Source of the DNA: JABMMZ01 sp964438995
GTDB lineage: Bacteria > Bacteroidota > Bacteroidia > NS11-12g > UBA955
Direction: 5' to 3'
NCBI GenBank assembly: GCA_964438995.1
Contig: CAYTMQ010000004.1
Span: 124,001-188,000, forward strand
DNA: 64,000 nt
A program made the position numbers and the translations under genes. This document shows, in pieces, positions 27,610 through 36,668 of this stretch (position 1 is its first letter; every line of letters begins with the position of its first letter). The notes beneath the pieces are model-generated. The model was not told where the DNA came from. It ran no database searches and was given only the letters and a program-made list of their open reading frames with translations.

Positions 27610-28383
27610 ATGTATCAAAACATCATTTGCAATCAAGAAGGCGGAATTTTAACCATCACTATCAATCGTGAATCTAAACTAAACGCCCTAAATATTGACA
27701 CTTTAAGAGAAATTAAAGAGGCTGTTATTGCTGCTAATTCTGATAAAGAAGTGACAGGAATCATCATTACTGGCTCAGGTGCAAAAGCATTTGCAGCAGG
27801 TGCAGATATTTCTGAATTTGTTAATTTCAATGTTGAACAAGCAACTAAAATGTCTGCAGATGGTCATTCTACCATGAACACCATTGAACAATCTGGGAAA
27901 CCAGTCATTGCAGCTGTTAATGGATTTGCTTTAGGTGGAGGTTGTGAATTGGCAATGTCATGTCATATGAGAATTGCTTCTGAAAACGCAAAATTCGGTC
28001 AGCCTGAAGTTAATCTTGGCGTTCCTCCAGGTTATGGTGGTACACAAAGATTGATTCAATTAATAGGCAAAGGCAAAGCTGTTGAATTGTTATTAACTGC
28101 AGATGCGATTGGCGCAAACGAAGCGATGGAATACGGATTAGTGAACGATGTTGTTCCAATTGAAGATTTGCTTCCACGTTGTACCGAGATACTTAATAAA
28201 ATTGCCAGCAAATCTCCAAAAGCTGTTGCTACTGTAATACAATGTATCAATGCGCATTTTGAAGATGGTAAAGATGGATTTAAAACTGAGATTGAAGAGT
28301 TTGGCAAAGCTTTTGGAACTAATGATTTTAAAGAAGGTACTGATGCTTTCTTAAACAAACGCAAAGCTAATTTTGAAAGATAA
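27610..28383 (+). CDS. Enoyl-CoA hydratase (crotonase family)
   Basis: This 257-residue enzyme has the crotonase fold with both catalytic glutamates: Glu113 in GGGCELAMSCH and Glu133 in GQPEVNLGVPPG, 20 residues apart as in true enoyl-CoA hydratases. The oxyanion-hole motif AAGADISEF is at about 62-70. It should hydrate 2-trans-enoyl-CoA, most likely in fatty-acid or amino-acid degradation. It differs from menB at 57722, which is a separate paralogue. The stop lies 11 bases inside the next gene. Confidence 0.9.
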   Translation: MYQNIICNQEGGILTITINRESKLNALNIDTLREIKEAVIAANSDKEVTGIIITGSGAKAFAAGADISEFVNFNVEQATKMSADGHSTMNTIEQSGKPVIAAVNGFALGGGCELAMSCHMRIASENAKFGQPEVNLGVPPGYGGTQRLIQLIGKGKAVELLLTADAIGANEAMEYGLVNDVVPIEDLLPRCTEILNKIASKSPKAVATVIQCINAHFEDGKDGFKTEIEEFGKAFGTNDFKEGTDAFLNKRKANFER

Positions 28384-31231
28384 AATTCAACAAAAAAAAC
28401 ACGTTTTAACACTACTTTTATCAGTAGCTTGTACTTTTTTTCAATTTACATTAAAAGCACAAGATGCTCAATTTTGGTATGAAGACCAATTAAAAAAAAT
28501 GAGCCTGGACGAGAAAATCGGACAGTTGTTCATGGTTGCAGCATATACCAACAAAGACGATAAACACATTGCTGAAATAGAAAATCTCATCAACAACTAC
28601 CATGTTGGAGGATTGATTTTTTTCCAAAACGACCCTGTTAAACAAGCTTGGCAAACCAACTATTATCAATCTATTTCTAAATACCCTTTGATGATTGGTA
28701 TTGATGGTGAATGGGGTTTGGCAATGCGACTTAATAACACGCAAAGATTTCCATATGCATTGACATTGGGTGCTCTTAAAAACGACTCTTTGGTGTTTGA
28801 AGTTGGCGCAGCAATTGGCAGACAATGTCAAAGACTTGGCATACATGTTAACTTTGCTCCAGATGTAGACATTAACGTTAATCAAGACAACCCCATTATC
28901 GGATTCAGAGCCTTTGGAGACAATAAATACAATGTTGCAAGAAAAGGATTGGCCTATAGTAATGGCATGATGAGTGTTAATGTTTTATCATGTGCCAAAC
29001 ATTTTCCTGGTCATGGTGATGTCAATACCGACTCACATTTCGGATTACCAGTCATTGACAAATCACTTGCTCAATTGGATAGTTTTGAACTGTATCCTTT
29101 TAGTGAACTGATGAAAAATGGCGCTGCTTCCATCATGGTTGCACACTTGCATTTACCTCAAATTGACAGACGTCCAAATCGCTCTGCTTCCCTATCCAAA
29201 TCGGTAGTTGATACTTTGATTAGACAAAAAATGGGTTACGAAGGCTTGGTGTTTACAGATGCTATGAACATGAAAGGTGTTGCTAATTTCTATGCTCCAG
29301 GTTATGCCGATTTAGAAGCCATCATGGCTGGAAATGATATTCTTTTGTTTAGTGAGAATGTTCCAGTATCATTTGATTTGATTAAAGCTTCAGTCTTAAA
29401 TGGCACCATCAGCGAATCTGAAATAGACAAACATGTTTTACGCATTTTAAAATGGAAACAGTTTGCGGGTCTCGACCATTACACGCCGATTAATACCAAT
29501 CATTTATTGGAAGATTTGAGCGGACAAGAGAACTTGCCTCTATTAAAAACCGTTGCAGAACAATCTGTCACCATCATTAAAAATAGTCAAAATTGTTTAC
29601 CATTAAAATCTAAAGAGAAAATTCTTTATTTAGCTTTAGGAGATGCCGACCATAGTGAATGGAAAAAGTTGTGTGTTGGTCATACCAACTCTGCGTACAG
29701 ACAAGTAGCTAAAAACCCAAGTGCAGATAAAATAAAATCACTCGTAACGTTATCTAAAAATTACGATAAAGTAATTATTAGCTTTCACCAACCAAAGGTA
29801 TGGGCTCAGAGTAATGGTGGTTATACTGGCGCTGATTTTAGATTGATCAATAGCATTGCAAGGGTTAAGAAAACTGTTTTTGTAGGTTTTTGTAATCCAT
29901 ATATTTTAAATAAAATTTACCATACATCAGCTGTTGTCTCCGCGTTCGAAGATCAACCCAACTTTCAACAAGCTGCTTATAAATTGATTCACGGTTCTAT
30001 AAAAGACCTTGCACAAATGCCGGTTAAATTAAGAATAGAACAAGACACACTCGGCGCTAGCAGAAACAATCAAATTAACATGGATGCTTTAGATGATATT
30101 GATGATGTGGTGACTCAATTGATTGCCAAGAAAGGTGCTCCTGGTTGTAGAATATATGTATTAAAAGAAGGCAAAGAAATATTCAATAAGTCGTATGGAT
30201 ATTTGAATTACGATAAACAAAAGAAAGTCAATGACAGCACTGTTTACGATATTGCTTCTATCACCAAAATTGCAAGTACAACGCTTGCGGTAATGAAGTT
30301 ATTCGATGAAGGCAAATTGGATATCGAACAAACTTTAGGATATTATTTACCAAGAGCTAAAGGCACCAACAAATCAGACTTGGTAATAAAAGACATTTTA
30401 CAACATAGAGCTGGACTTACAGCATGGATTCCATTTTACAAAGAAACATTACCATATATTGACAGCGTTTTTTGTGCAAAAAGTGATTCAGCATTTTGTG
30501 TTAAAGTAGCTGATAAACTGTTCATGTTAAAAGCGAATAAAGACACCATTTACAAAAGAATATTTGACTCTCCTCTTGAACCAAAGGTATACAGATACAG
30601 TGATTTAAGTATGATATTGATGCAATTGGTTGTAGAACAATTAAGTGGTGTGCCATTAGACGAGTATGTGAATCAAAATTTCTATCAACCTATGGGACTA
30701 AAACATATTGGTTACAATCCTTGGAAAAAAGGCAATGTAGACAATATTGCTCCAACTCAAATGGACAGATTGTTTCGCAAGCAAGAATTGTGTGGATATG
30801 TGCACGACCCAGCTGCTGCTATGTTAGGCGGTGTCAGCGGTCATGCTGGTATTTTTTCTACTGTACAAGATTTGGCCATACTGATGAATATGTTAAACGA
30901 AGGTGGAAGTTATGAGGGTCAACAATACCTAAAACCTGAAACCATTCAAAAATTTACATCTTATCAAAGAACCGATTCAAGAAGAGGTTTAGGTTTTGAC
31001 AAGCCTGATTTTAGCGGTAAAACAAGTCCAGCAAGCAACAAAGGTAGTACCCTAATGTTTGGTCATACAGGTTTTACTGGCACTTGTGTATGGGTAGATC
31101 CGAAATACGATTTGGTATTTGTATTTTTGAGCAATAGAATCTGTCCAGACGAAGAAAACAAAGAACTCATCAACGGCAATTATAGAATTAAAATACACGA
31201 CATCATTTATAAATCAATTGGGGTAAATTAA
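28373..31231 (+). CDS. GH3 beta-N-acetylhexosaminidase fused to a beta-lactamase-family serine hydrolase
   Basis: The 952-residue product has a signal peptide (about 1-30, ending TLKAQ) and a GH3 domain of the NagZ type. The signature KHFPGHGDVNTDSH lies near 209 and the nucleophile aspartate in VFTDAMNMKG near 295. A GH3 C-terminal-like region follows. From about 580 comes a class C beta-lactamase/PBP-like domain with SITK near 628 (SxxK), a YSD in place of YxN, and HTG in FGHTGFTG. It probably trims peptidoglycan: the first half cuts GlcNAc-MurNAc bonds and the second may act on stem peptides or esters. The start is a TTG at 28373 inside the crotonase gene; no ATG fits the signal peptide. 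Confidence 0.88.
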   Translation: MKDKIQQKKHVLTLLLSVACTFFQFTLKAQDAQFWYEDQLKKMSLDEKIGQLFMVAAYTNKDDKHIAEIENLINNYHVGGLIFFQNDPVKQAWQTNYYQSISKYPLMIGIDGEWGLAMRLNNTQRFPYALTLGALKNDSLVFEVGAAIGRQCQRLGIHVNFAPDVDINVNQDNPIIGFRAFGDNKYNVARKGLAYSNGMMSVNVLSCAKHFPGHGDVNTDSHFGLPVIDKSLAQLDSFELYPFSELMKNGAASIMVAHLHLPQIDRRPNRSASLSKSVVDTLIRQKMGYEGLVFTDAMNMKGVANFYAPGYADLEAIMAGNDILLFSENVPVSFDLIKASVLNGTISESEIDKHVLRILKWKQFAGLDHYTPINTNHLLEDLSGQENLPLLKTVAEQSVTIIKNSQNCLPLKSKEKILYLALGDADHSEWKKLCVGHTNSAYRQVAKNPSADKIKSLVTLSKNYDKVIISFHQPKVWAQSNGGYTGADFRLINSIARVKKTVFVGFCNPYILNKIYHTSAVVSAFEDQPNFQQAAYKLIHGSIKDLAQMPVKLRIEQDTLGASRNNQINMDALDDIDDVVTQLIAKKGAPGCRIYVLKEGKEIFNKSYGYLNYDKQKKVNDSTVYDIASITKIASTTLAVMKLFDEGKLDIEQTLGYYLPRAKGTNKSDLVIKDILQHRAGLTAWIPFYKETLPYIDSVFCAKSDSAFCVKVADKLFMLKANKDTIYKRIFDSPLEPKVYRYSDLSMILMQLVVEQLSGVPLDEYVNQNFYQPMGLKHIGYNPWKKGNVDNIAPTQMDRLFRKQELCGYVHDPAAAMLGGVSGHAGIFSTVQDLAILMNMLNEGGSYEGQQYLKPETIQKFTSYQRTDSRRGLGFDKPDFSGKTSPASNKGSTLMFGHTGFTGTCVWVDPKYDLVFVFLSNRICPDEENKELINGNYRIKIHDIIYKSIGVN

Positions 31232-32256
31232 TGTTAAGACCATTTACAATAGACGACGCAAAACACTTAACATCTTGGGTTAGAAATGCAGAAGAATTAT
31301 TTCAGTTTTCTGGTCCAACTTGGTCGTTCCCATTAGAACAAAAAGTTCTTGAAGATTATCTAAACAAACACAACACAAGGTATCTATTTATATTTGAACA
31401 TGATTCTATTCCTTATGGATTTGGAGAGTTGATAACCAATGAAGACAATAGTCCGCGATTATCAAGGTTAATTATTTCTCCTGAATATAGAGGTAAAGGA
31501 TTGGGCGCACAAATGATTGCAGAGATTGAGGAAAAATGCATTCAATTAACCCATTCAAACGATATCAGTTTATTTGTGTTATCCAATAACGACCATGCAA
31601 TAAAATGCTATAAAAATTGCGGATTTGATTTTGTTGAATACCAAACTTTTTCTTTGACTTTCGAAGGTATAGAATACCCTGTTTTAAAAATGGCAAAACC
31701 ACTTAGAAAAAGAGTACCAACTTTAGAAACAGAGAGATTGATTTTAAGGGAACCAAGAGAGTCTGATGTGGAGATGTTGTATCAGATGCGATCCAATCCT
31801 GAGACCATGAAATACATTCCTAGACCATTAAGCACTCAGCATGCAGATGCTTTAAAATTGATACATGCACAAATCAATGGGTTTAAAAATGGAGAGAGTA
31901 TCAGTTGGGGTATTACCAAAAAAGGAGAAGATATCTTAATTGGCACTATTGGATTTGTAAGAATGAAATTGGAGCACAACCGTGCTGAATTAGGTTACAT
32001 GTTACACGAAGATTATCACCGCCAAGGAATTATGAGCGAAGCAGCTACTGCTGTTATCAATTATGGTTTTAACAACATGAAACTTCATACAATAGAAGCC
32101 ATCATTGATGCACAAAATACAGCTTCTGGCAATTTATTGATCACTTTGGGATTTGAGCAAGAAGCGTATTTCAAAGAAGATTTTTTGTTCAATGGCGTGT
32201 ATAGAGATTCTATTCACTATACCATTTTCGAACCAACTACTTATCCGTCAAGATAA
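31231..32256 (+). CDS. Protein with two GNAT acetyltransferase domains
   Basis: This 341-residue protein joins two GNAT domains. The first (about 1-150) has the acetyl-CoA loop ISPEYRGKGLGAQMI. The second (about 163-335) begins TLETERLILREP, the typical start of RimJ/RimL-type domains, and has EDYHRQGIMSEA. The ATG overlaps the stop of the GH3 fusion (TAATG), so they are co-translated. Substrates are unknown. The last 20 bases overlap the converging cytochrome c gene. Confidence 0.85.
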   Translation: MLRPFTIDDAKHLTSWVRNAEELFQFSGPTWSFPLEQKVLEDYLNKHNTRYLFIFEHDSIPYGFGELITNEDNSPRLSRLIISPEYRGKGLGAQMIAEIEEKCIQLTHSNDISLFVLSNNDHAIKCYKNCGFDFVEYQTFSLTFEGIEYPVLKMAKPLRKRVPTLETERLILREPRESDVEMLYQMRSNPETMKYIPRPLSTQHADALKLIHAQINGFKNGESISWGITKKGEDILIGTIGFVRMKLEHNRAELGYMLHEDYHRQGIMSEAATAVINYGFNNMKLHTIEAIIDAQNTASGNLLITLGFEQEAYFKEDFLFNGVYRDSIHYTIFEPTTYPSR

Positions 32257-32656
32257 GGTATTCGTAGATGTCTAAAATTTCTGATTCTTTTAAGCTCTCT
32301 TCAAAAGCCGGCATTTCTATACCTTGAAATTCTTTGTATACGTCAATGGCGTGTTTATCCCCAGATTCTCTTAATTTTTTATTGTTTTTAACGTATTTAA
32401 GGAAATAATCTTTTTGAGGTTCTGGTAATTTCAAAGTAACACTATTGAGTATTGGGCCAATCATTTTCATCGTTTTATGATGACAACTTGAGCAATACAT
32501 GTTGAACAACACCTTTCCATTGTGTTCCTTAACAGGCTTCTCAGAATTTGTCACTACTGGTTGTTGTTTCTGTCCATTTGAACAAGAAGTCAAATAAGTT
32601 GACGATAACACCAAGGCTATGCAGCCAATTCTATTGAGGCATTTGAATATTGACAT
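32237..32656 (-). CDS. Cytochrome c-type lipoprotein
   Basis: From the ATG at 32656 the product is 139 residues. It has a lipobox ending YLTSC at Cys25 and one heme-binding site, Cys55-Ser-Ser-Cys58-His59. A methionine in IEMPAF is the likely second iron ligand. It should carry electrons at the periplasmic face. The longer frame back to 32695 would add 13 residues without a signal peptide, so I chose the later start. The gene overlaps the asparaginase gene upstream by 26 bases and converges on the GNAT gene with 20 bases of overlap. Confidence 0.85.
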   Translation of the reverse strand: MSIFKCLNRIGCIALVLSSTYLTSCSNGQKQQPVVTNSEKPVKEHNGKVLFNMYCSSCHHKTMKMIGPILNSVTLKLPEPQKDYFLKYVKNNKKLRESGDKHAIDVYKEFQGIEMPAFEESLKESEILDIYEYLILTDK

Positions 32657-33650
32657 TGTGAGAAATATTTGTATTACCTGTAACCAAACCACCAAAGTTT
32701 TTGTTTTCGTGGTGGACGTAGTGTCTTAATTCTTTATTGGCTTCATCGCTTAGCAGTCCTAATTGCTCTACAATGGCTTGAGCGATGTTGTATTGTGGTC
32801 CCATTTTACCATCGTCAACTTTTACGGTAATACCCAAATCTTTACCTCTTACACCAATTGAATACACCCCGTCAGCTCCTGTTTTTCCAATGAGTTTGCC
32901 ATCAGATAAACGCATCAAATCAGAACAATAGCGTTTTTTACCTGCTATCATTTCAGGATATTTTACGATTGCATCAACCATCAAGTTACAGGCATTTTGC
33001 ACTGCTTGATCAAATTGATATGGAGCTACAAGATTTTTGTATGCTACTGCTTGGTTGTATACTGGAAAAGAAAATATAGGAGCGGAACAACCATCAATAC
33101 CTTGCTTGATTTTTTCTTTAGGATATCTATGAAAATCGCTTATTACATCAAGAATTTCATTGTGTAAAGGGTGATTCGGTTGAATATAATCGTCGACTGA
33201 CCAATTTTTAAATACACAGTAGGCAAGAAAACCAGCGTGTTTACCACTGCAATTGTTGTGTATTTTTAATGCTGGTAAATCGTGTTTGATAAGATAATTT
33301 TGGTCCTCTCTTAGAGTTGGCATTTGCGGTCCGCATTGCAAATATGATTCATCTAAACCAATTTTTTTGAAAATGCCTCTCACAGTTTCAACATGTGTAT
33401 TTTCACCATTGTGAGAGCCACAGAACAAAGCTATTTCTTGTTCGTTGAATCCAAAATGTTCGACTGCCCCTGAAGTCAATAATGGAATTTGCTGAAAAAA
33501 CTTTAGGGCAGAGCGGGGATAACAAACTTGTTGAGTATCGCCTTGACTGTAAAGTATTTTATCATCTTTGTCTACTATACAGATAACTCCTCTATGAAAA
33601 CTTTCTAGGACATCGCCTCTATTAACTTCAACTAATATTGGATTGCTCAT
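32631..33650 (-). CDS. Asparaginase II-family amidohydrolase
   Basis: This 339-residue protein matches the asparaginase II family (of the Rhizobium thermolabile type, unrelated to the E. coli enzymes). It shows VEVNRGDVLESFHRG at the start, FCGSHNGENTHVE, HNNCSGKHAGFL and DGCSAPIFSFP. Family members cut L-asparagine to aspartate and ammonia. It lies three bases behind pyrB, whose enzyme uses aspartate, so it may supply that substrate; this is inference from position. Confidence 0.85.
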   Translation of the reverse strand: MSNPILVEVNRGDVLESFHRGVICIVDKDDKILYSQGDTQQVCYPRSALKFFQQIPLLTSGAVEHFGFNEQEIALFCGSHNGENTHVETVRGIFKKIGLDESYLQCGPQMPTLREDQNYLIKHDLPALKIHNNCSGKHAGFLAYCVFKNWSVDDYIQPNHPLHNEILDVISDFHRYPKEKIKQGIDGCSAPIFSFPVYNQAVAYKNLVAPYQFDQAVQNACNLMVDAIVKYPEMIAGKKRYCSDLMRLSDGKLIGKTGADGVYSIGVRGKDLGITVKVDDGKMGPQYNIAQAIVEQLGLLSDEANKELRHYVHHENKNFGGLVTGNTNISHNVNIQMPQ

Positions 33651-33653
33651 TGG

Positions 33654-34583
33654 TTACGATTCTTTGTGATTTGCGAGTAAGAACATACAGGCCATTCTGA
33701 TGGCGACACCATTTTCTACTTGATCGAGTATAATGCTGTAGTCGCTATCAGCCACTTCGCTGGTTATTTCAACACCGCGATTAATTGGTCCAGGGTGCAT
33801 TATGGTGATATCTCTACCAACACTGTTTAACATATCTAAAGTCAAACCGTATTGCATGCTATATTCTCTTAAGGTTGGGAAGTATTTAATATCTTGACGT
33901 TCTAATTGAATGCGCAACATGTTGGCCACATCACACCATTCAAGGGCATTTCTAAGATTGTGTTCCACTTTAACACCAAGCTGTTCTATATGTCTAGGGA
34001 TTAAAGTGCTTGGTCCGCATACCATTACCTCAGCGCCTAATTTTTGCAAACAGTATATGTTTGAGAGAGCCACACGACTGTGAAGGATATCGCCAATGAT
34101 GGCTATTTTTTTACCAGTTACATCACCCAAAGATTCTCTTATAGAATAGGCATCTAAAAGCGCTTGAGTTGGATGTTCGTGTGTTCCATCACCTGCATTT
34201 AGGATGGTTGCGTCGATATGTCTGGAGAGGAATACTGGGGCACCTGGACTAGGATGACGCATGACAATCATATCCACTTTCATGCTAAGGATATTTTTGA
34301 CAGTGTCAATAAGTGTTTCGCCTTTTGATACAGAAGAAGATGATGATGAGAAATTGATGACATCAGCACTTAATCTTTTTTGAGCCAATTCAAAAGAAAT
34401 TCTGGTCCTAGTTGAATTTTCAAAAAACAAATTGGCAACAGTGATATCCCTTAACGATGGAACTTTTTTAATCGGACGGTTGATAATGGCTTTAAAATTA
34501 TCTGCTGTTTCGAATATTGATCTAATATCGTCTTCTTTGAGATCCTTAATACCTAGTAGGTGTTTTACAGATAATTGTGTCAT
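33654..34583 (-). CDS. pyrB: Aspartate carbamoyltransferase, catalytic subunit
   Basis: The 309-residue enzyme makes carbamoyl-aspartate from aspartate and carbamoyl phosphate, the first committed step of pyrimidine synthesis. The carbamoyl-phosphate site STRTR is at 57-61 and the motifs HEHPTQALLDAYS and MHPGPINRG are intact. The ATG at 34583 overlaps the TGA of pyrR by four bases, which settles the start; an upstream in-frame start at 34598 is less likely. No pyrI regulatory subunit lies in the window, so the PyrR type of control is expected. Confidence 0.96.
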   Translation of the reverse strand: MTQLSVKHLLGIKDLKEDDIRSIFETADNFKAIINRPIKKVPSLRDITVANLFFENSTRTRISFELAQKRLSADVINFSSSSSSVSKGETLIDTVKNILSMKVDMIVMRHPSPGAPVFLSRHIDATILNAGDGTHEHPTQALLDAYSIRESLGDVTGKKIAIIGDILHSRVALSNIYCLQKLGAEVMVCGPSTLIPRHIEQLGVKVEHNLRNALEWCDVANMLRIQLERQDIKYFPTLREYSMQYGLTLDMLNSVGRDITIMHPGPINRGVEITSEVADSDYSIILDQVENGVAIRMACMFLLANHKES

Positions 34584-35113
34584 GCGTTTATCAACCAAAC
34601 TTTATAATTATTTTCTTCCCAATCCACTTTAACTTTTTGAGAGTGACCGCGGGTATCAATGATTTTTCCAACATAATCAGGAGCAATTGGATTTTCTCTA
34701 TTGAATTTGCGGTCGACCAACACACATAGCTCTATTTTGGCTGGGCGACCAAAACCAAGCAATGCGTCCATAGCGCTTCTAATACTGCGACCAGTATAGA
34801 GCACATCGTCGATTAAAATGATATTTAAATTTTCTGTGCTGAAAGGAATGTGAATTGGACTTGCTTGCAATTGTTTCACATTCGTTCTATAATCGTCTCT
34901 AAAAAAAGTAATGTCTAATTCGCCATACTTAATTTTAGATTGAATGATTTCTTCAATTTTTTGTCTAATAATTCTAGCAGGGAAAATGCCTCTAGGTTGG
35001 AGACCAATAATGGCAGTATTCTGAAAATTATCGTGATTTTCTAGAAGCTCATACGCCAATCTGTTTAGAGTGGCATTAAGTTTTTGATGGTCGTATAACA
35101 GTTTTTCTTCCAT
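34580..35113 (-). CDS. pyrR: PyrR: pyrimidine operon regulator / uracil phosphoribosyltransferase
   Basis: This 177-residue protein has the PRPP-binding loop IILIDDVLYTGRS at about 98-110 and the phosphoribosyltransferase fold with LQPRGIFPARII. PyrR proteins bind pyr mRNA in response to UMP in Gram-positive bacteria and also make UMP from uracil. I searched the leader of this operon by eye for a PyrR-type anti-antiterminator stem and saw no clear one, so here the enzyme role is safer than the regulator role. The gene overlaps its neighbours on both sides: by one base with the EVE gene and by four with pyrB. Confidence 0.92.
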   Translation of the reverse strand: MEEKLLYDHQKLNATLNRLAYELLENHDNFQNTAIIGLQPRGIFPARIIRQKIEEIIQSKIKYGELDITFFRDDYRTNVKQLQASPIHIPFSTENLNIILIDDVLYTGRSIRSAMDALLGFGRPAKIELCVLVDRKFNRENPIAPDYVGKIIDTRGHSQKVKVDWEENNYKVWLINA

Positions 35114-35523
35114 TATTTGGTTTCTGATAACTCTAATATGGCATCGAATTCTATATTGGTAAGTTTCATTACACTTAATCTACCCTGCTTAATCAAACCG
35201 ATATTGGCCAAACGTTTATCACTTTTAATTTGCTCTAGCGTAACCGATTTTTTAAGGGCTTTGAAAGGTGCAATTTCCACAACAACCCAATTGGTATCTT
35301 CTGTTGTAGGATCTTGGTAAAACTCTTTGACTACTTTAGCGATTCCAACAACCTCTTTACCTTCGTTACTGTGGTAATAGAGACATAGGTCGCCTTTTTT
35401 CATTTCTTTTAAATTGTTGCGTGCTTGATAGTTTCTAACACCATCCCACACAGTCTTTTTATCTTTCTGTAATTGATCAAACGAATACTTGACAGGTTCA
35501 GATTTTAAAAGCCAATGATTCAT
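35113..35523 (-). CDS. EVE domain protein
   Basis: From the ATG at 35523 the product is 136 residues. It begins MNHWLLKSEPVKYSFDQL, the hallmark of the EVE domain, a fold related to YTH and PUA domains that bind modified bases, and includes WDGVRNYQARNNLKEMKKGD. It should bind modified nucleotides in RNA or DNA. It is the first gene of the operon with pyrR and pyrB. The frame extends 11 codons further upstream, but those residues do not belong to the family. Confidence 0.9.
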   Translation of the reverse strand: MNHWLLKSEPVKYSFDQLQKDKKTVWDGVRNYQARNNLKEMKKGDLCLYYHSNEGKEVVGIAKVVKEFYQDPTTEDTNWVVVEIAPFKALKKSVTLEQIKSDKRLANIGLIKQGRLSVMKLTNIEFDAILELSETK

Positions 35524-35596
35524 AATTGGCAAAGGAAAACAAAAAAAATGTATCAACCAAAATAGTGATAAAAAGGATATTAACGAGTTATTCGTT

Positions 35597-35634
35597 GCTT
35601 GCTCTGTATAGAGTTGAATATTCTAGACTTTCTG
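35597..35634 (+). repeat. Dispersed intergenic repeat, copy 1
   Basis: GCTTGCTCTGTAT at 35597-35609 is identical to 46401-46413. In both places it is followed after a short gap by a similar stretch with AGACTTT or AGACTTTG. Both copies lie between genes. Confidence 0.5.
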
Positions 35635-35697
35635 ACATCGCTGATGAGCGGTTTCATCAATCTATGATCGCCTACGTCGCGGACGCTTGGTTACATT

Positions 35698-35720
35698 AAA
35701 GTTCTTCGCGGAAGAACTTT
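35698..35720. other. Perfect ten-base inverted repeat before the DUF2400 gene
   Basis: AAAGTTCTTC (35698-35707) and GAAGAACTTT (35711-35720) are exact inverted copies around GCG, followed by more T. It could terminate a transcript or be an operator, since a TAnnTTTG element starts six bases later. Confidence 0.6.
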
Positions 35721-35725
35721 TTGTG

Positions 35726-35733
35726 TACCTTTG
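35726..35733 (+). promoter_or_regulatory. TAnnTTTG promoter element of the DUF2400 gene
   Basis: TACCTTTG is an exact -7 match ending eight bases before the ATG at 35742. Confidence 0.5.
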
Positions 35734-35741
35734 CGACACTG

Positions 35742-36509
35742 ATGCCGCAATCTGTAAAGTCAATTCTGGATTATTACCATGATAAATTCAATCGTCCAGG
35801 GTTTATCGAACATGATCCGATTATGATACCTCATCAGTTTTCAAAGAAAGAAGACATCGAAATCATTGGTTTTTTAATTGCGTTGATTGCTTGGGGTCAG
35901 AGAATTTCAATCATCAATAGTGGTAACAGATTGATAGAATTGTTTCATGGTGAACCACACGACTTTATTTTGAATCACACTGAAAAAGACTTGAAAAAAT
36001 GTCTCAAATTTGTTCATAGAACTTTTAATGGTGATGACTTAATATCATTGATTGGTTATTTACAATACATATATAAAAACAAAGGCGGACTAGAACATGC
36101 ATTTTCATATAACATGTCTTCTAAAGACTCTAATGTAGAAAACGGACTAATTGGTTTTAGAACCATTTATGAGCAATCAGAATTTTGTTTACATCGCACC
36201 TTGAAACATATTGCCAGTCCAGAAAAAGGAAGTGCATGCAAACGACTTAACATGTTCTTAAGATGGATGGTAAGAAAAGACAATAAAGGTGTAGATTTTG
36301 GTATTTGGACTAAGATTAAAATGTCTCAACTCATCTGTCCTTTAGATGTCCATGTCTTGAATCAAGCTGTTGAATTGGGATTGATTAAAGAAGGCAAAGG
36401 CGACTGGAAAACTGCAGTAGACCTGACAAAAAAGTTAAAACAATTCGACAAAAACGATCCAGTGAAATACGATTTTGCATTATTTGGCAAAGGTGTTAAC
36501 AAGGAGTAA
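35742..36509 (+). CDS. TIGR02757 / DUF2400 family protein
   Basis: The 255-residue product from the ATG at 35742 matches the TIGR02757 family, with DPIMIPHQFSKKEDIEIIGF, ALIAWGQRISI, FLRWMVRK and CPLDVHVLNQAVELG. It has no signal peptide and looks cytoplasmic and helical; the helical pattern recalls HhH-type DNA glycosylase folds, but this is only an impression. The function is not known. An upstream TTG at 35721 is open in frame but would overlap the promoter element. Confidence 0.8.
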   Translation: MPQSVKSILDYYHDKFNRPGFIEHDPIMIPHQFSKKEDIEIIGFLIALIAWGQRISIINSGNRLIELFHGEPHDFILNHTEKDLKKCLKFVHRTFNGDDLISLIGYLQYIYKNKGGLEHAFSYNMSSKDSNVENGLIGFRTIYEQSEFCLHRTLKHIASPEKGSACKRLNMFLRWMVRKDNKGVDFGIWTKIKMSQLICPLDVHVLNQAVELGLIKEGKGDWKTAVDLTKKLKQFDKNDPVKYDFALFGKGVNKE

Positions 36510-36641
36510 ATGATGTAAAATTGCGGTATTTTTTGTTCACGAAAAGTTTGACAAGACTCAATAACTACGGCATTTGAACGTATTTGTCCTTTGTTTTATA
36601 CATTCTCAATAAATTAAGCAATTACTTCTCGATTTTTTTAG

Positions 36642-36649
36642 TATTTTTG
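36642..36649 (+). promoter_or_regulatory. TAnnTTTG promoter element of the HU-CCDC81/SPOR gene
   Basis: TATTTTTG ends 19 bases before the ATG at 36669. The sequence GTTTGACAAGACT, shared with 43805-43817, lies about 100 bases further upstream. Confidence 0.5.
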
Positions 36650-36668
36650 AAAACTAATTAGAGAGCAA

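Noticed and set aside
27610..28383. Second menB
   Set aside because: It keeps both glutamates of enoyl-CoA hydratase and lacks the MenB stretch SFDGGFGSSYLARI.
35113..35523. EVE gene as part of a defence island
   Set aside because: EVE domains occur in restriction systems, but the neighbours are pyrimidine genes and no nuclease or helicase is near.
35524..35741. PyrR-binding attenuator in the leader of the EVE-pyrR operon
   Set aside because: I looked for a pyr-type anti-antiterminator stem on the minus strand and saw none; the hairpins there do not carry the known loop.
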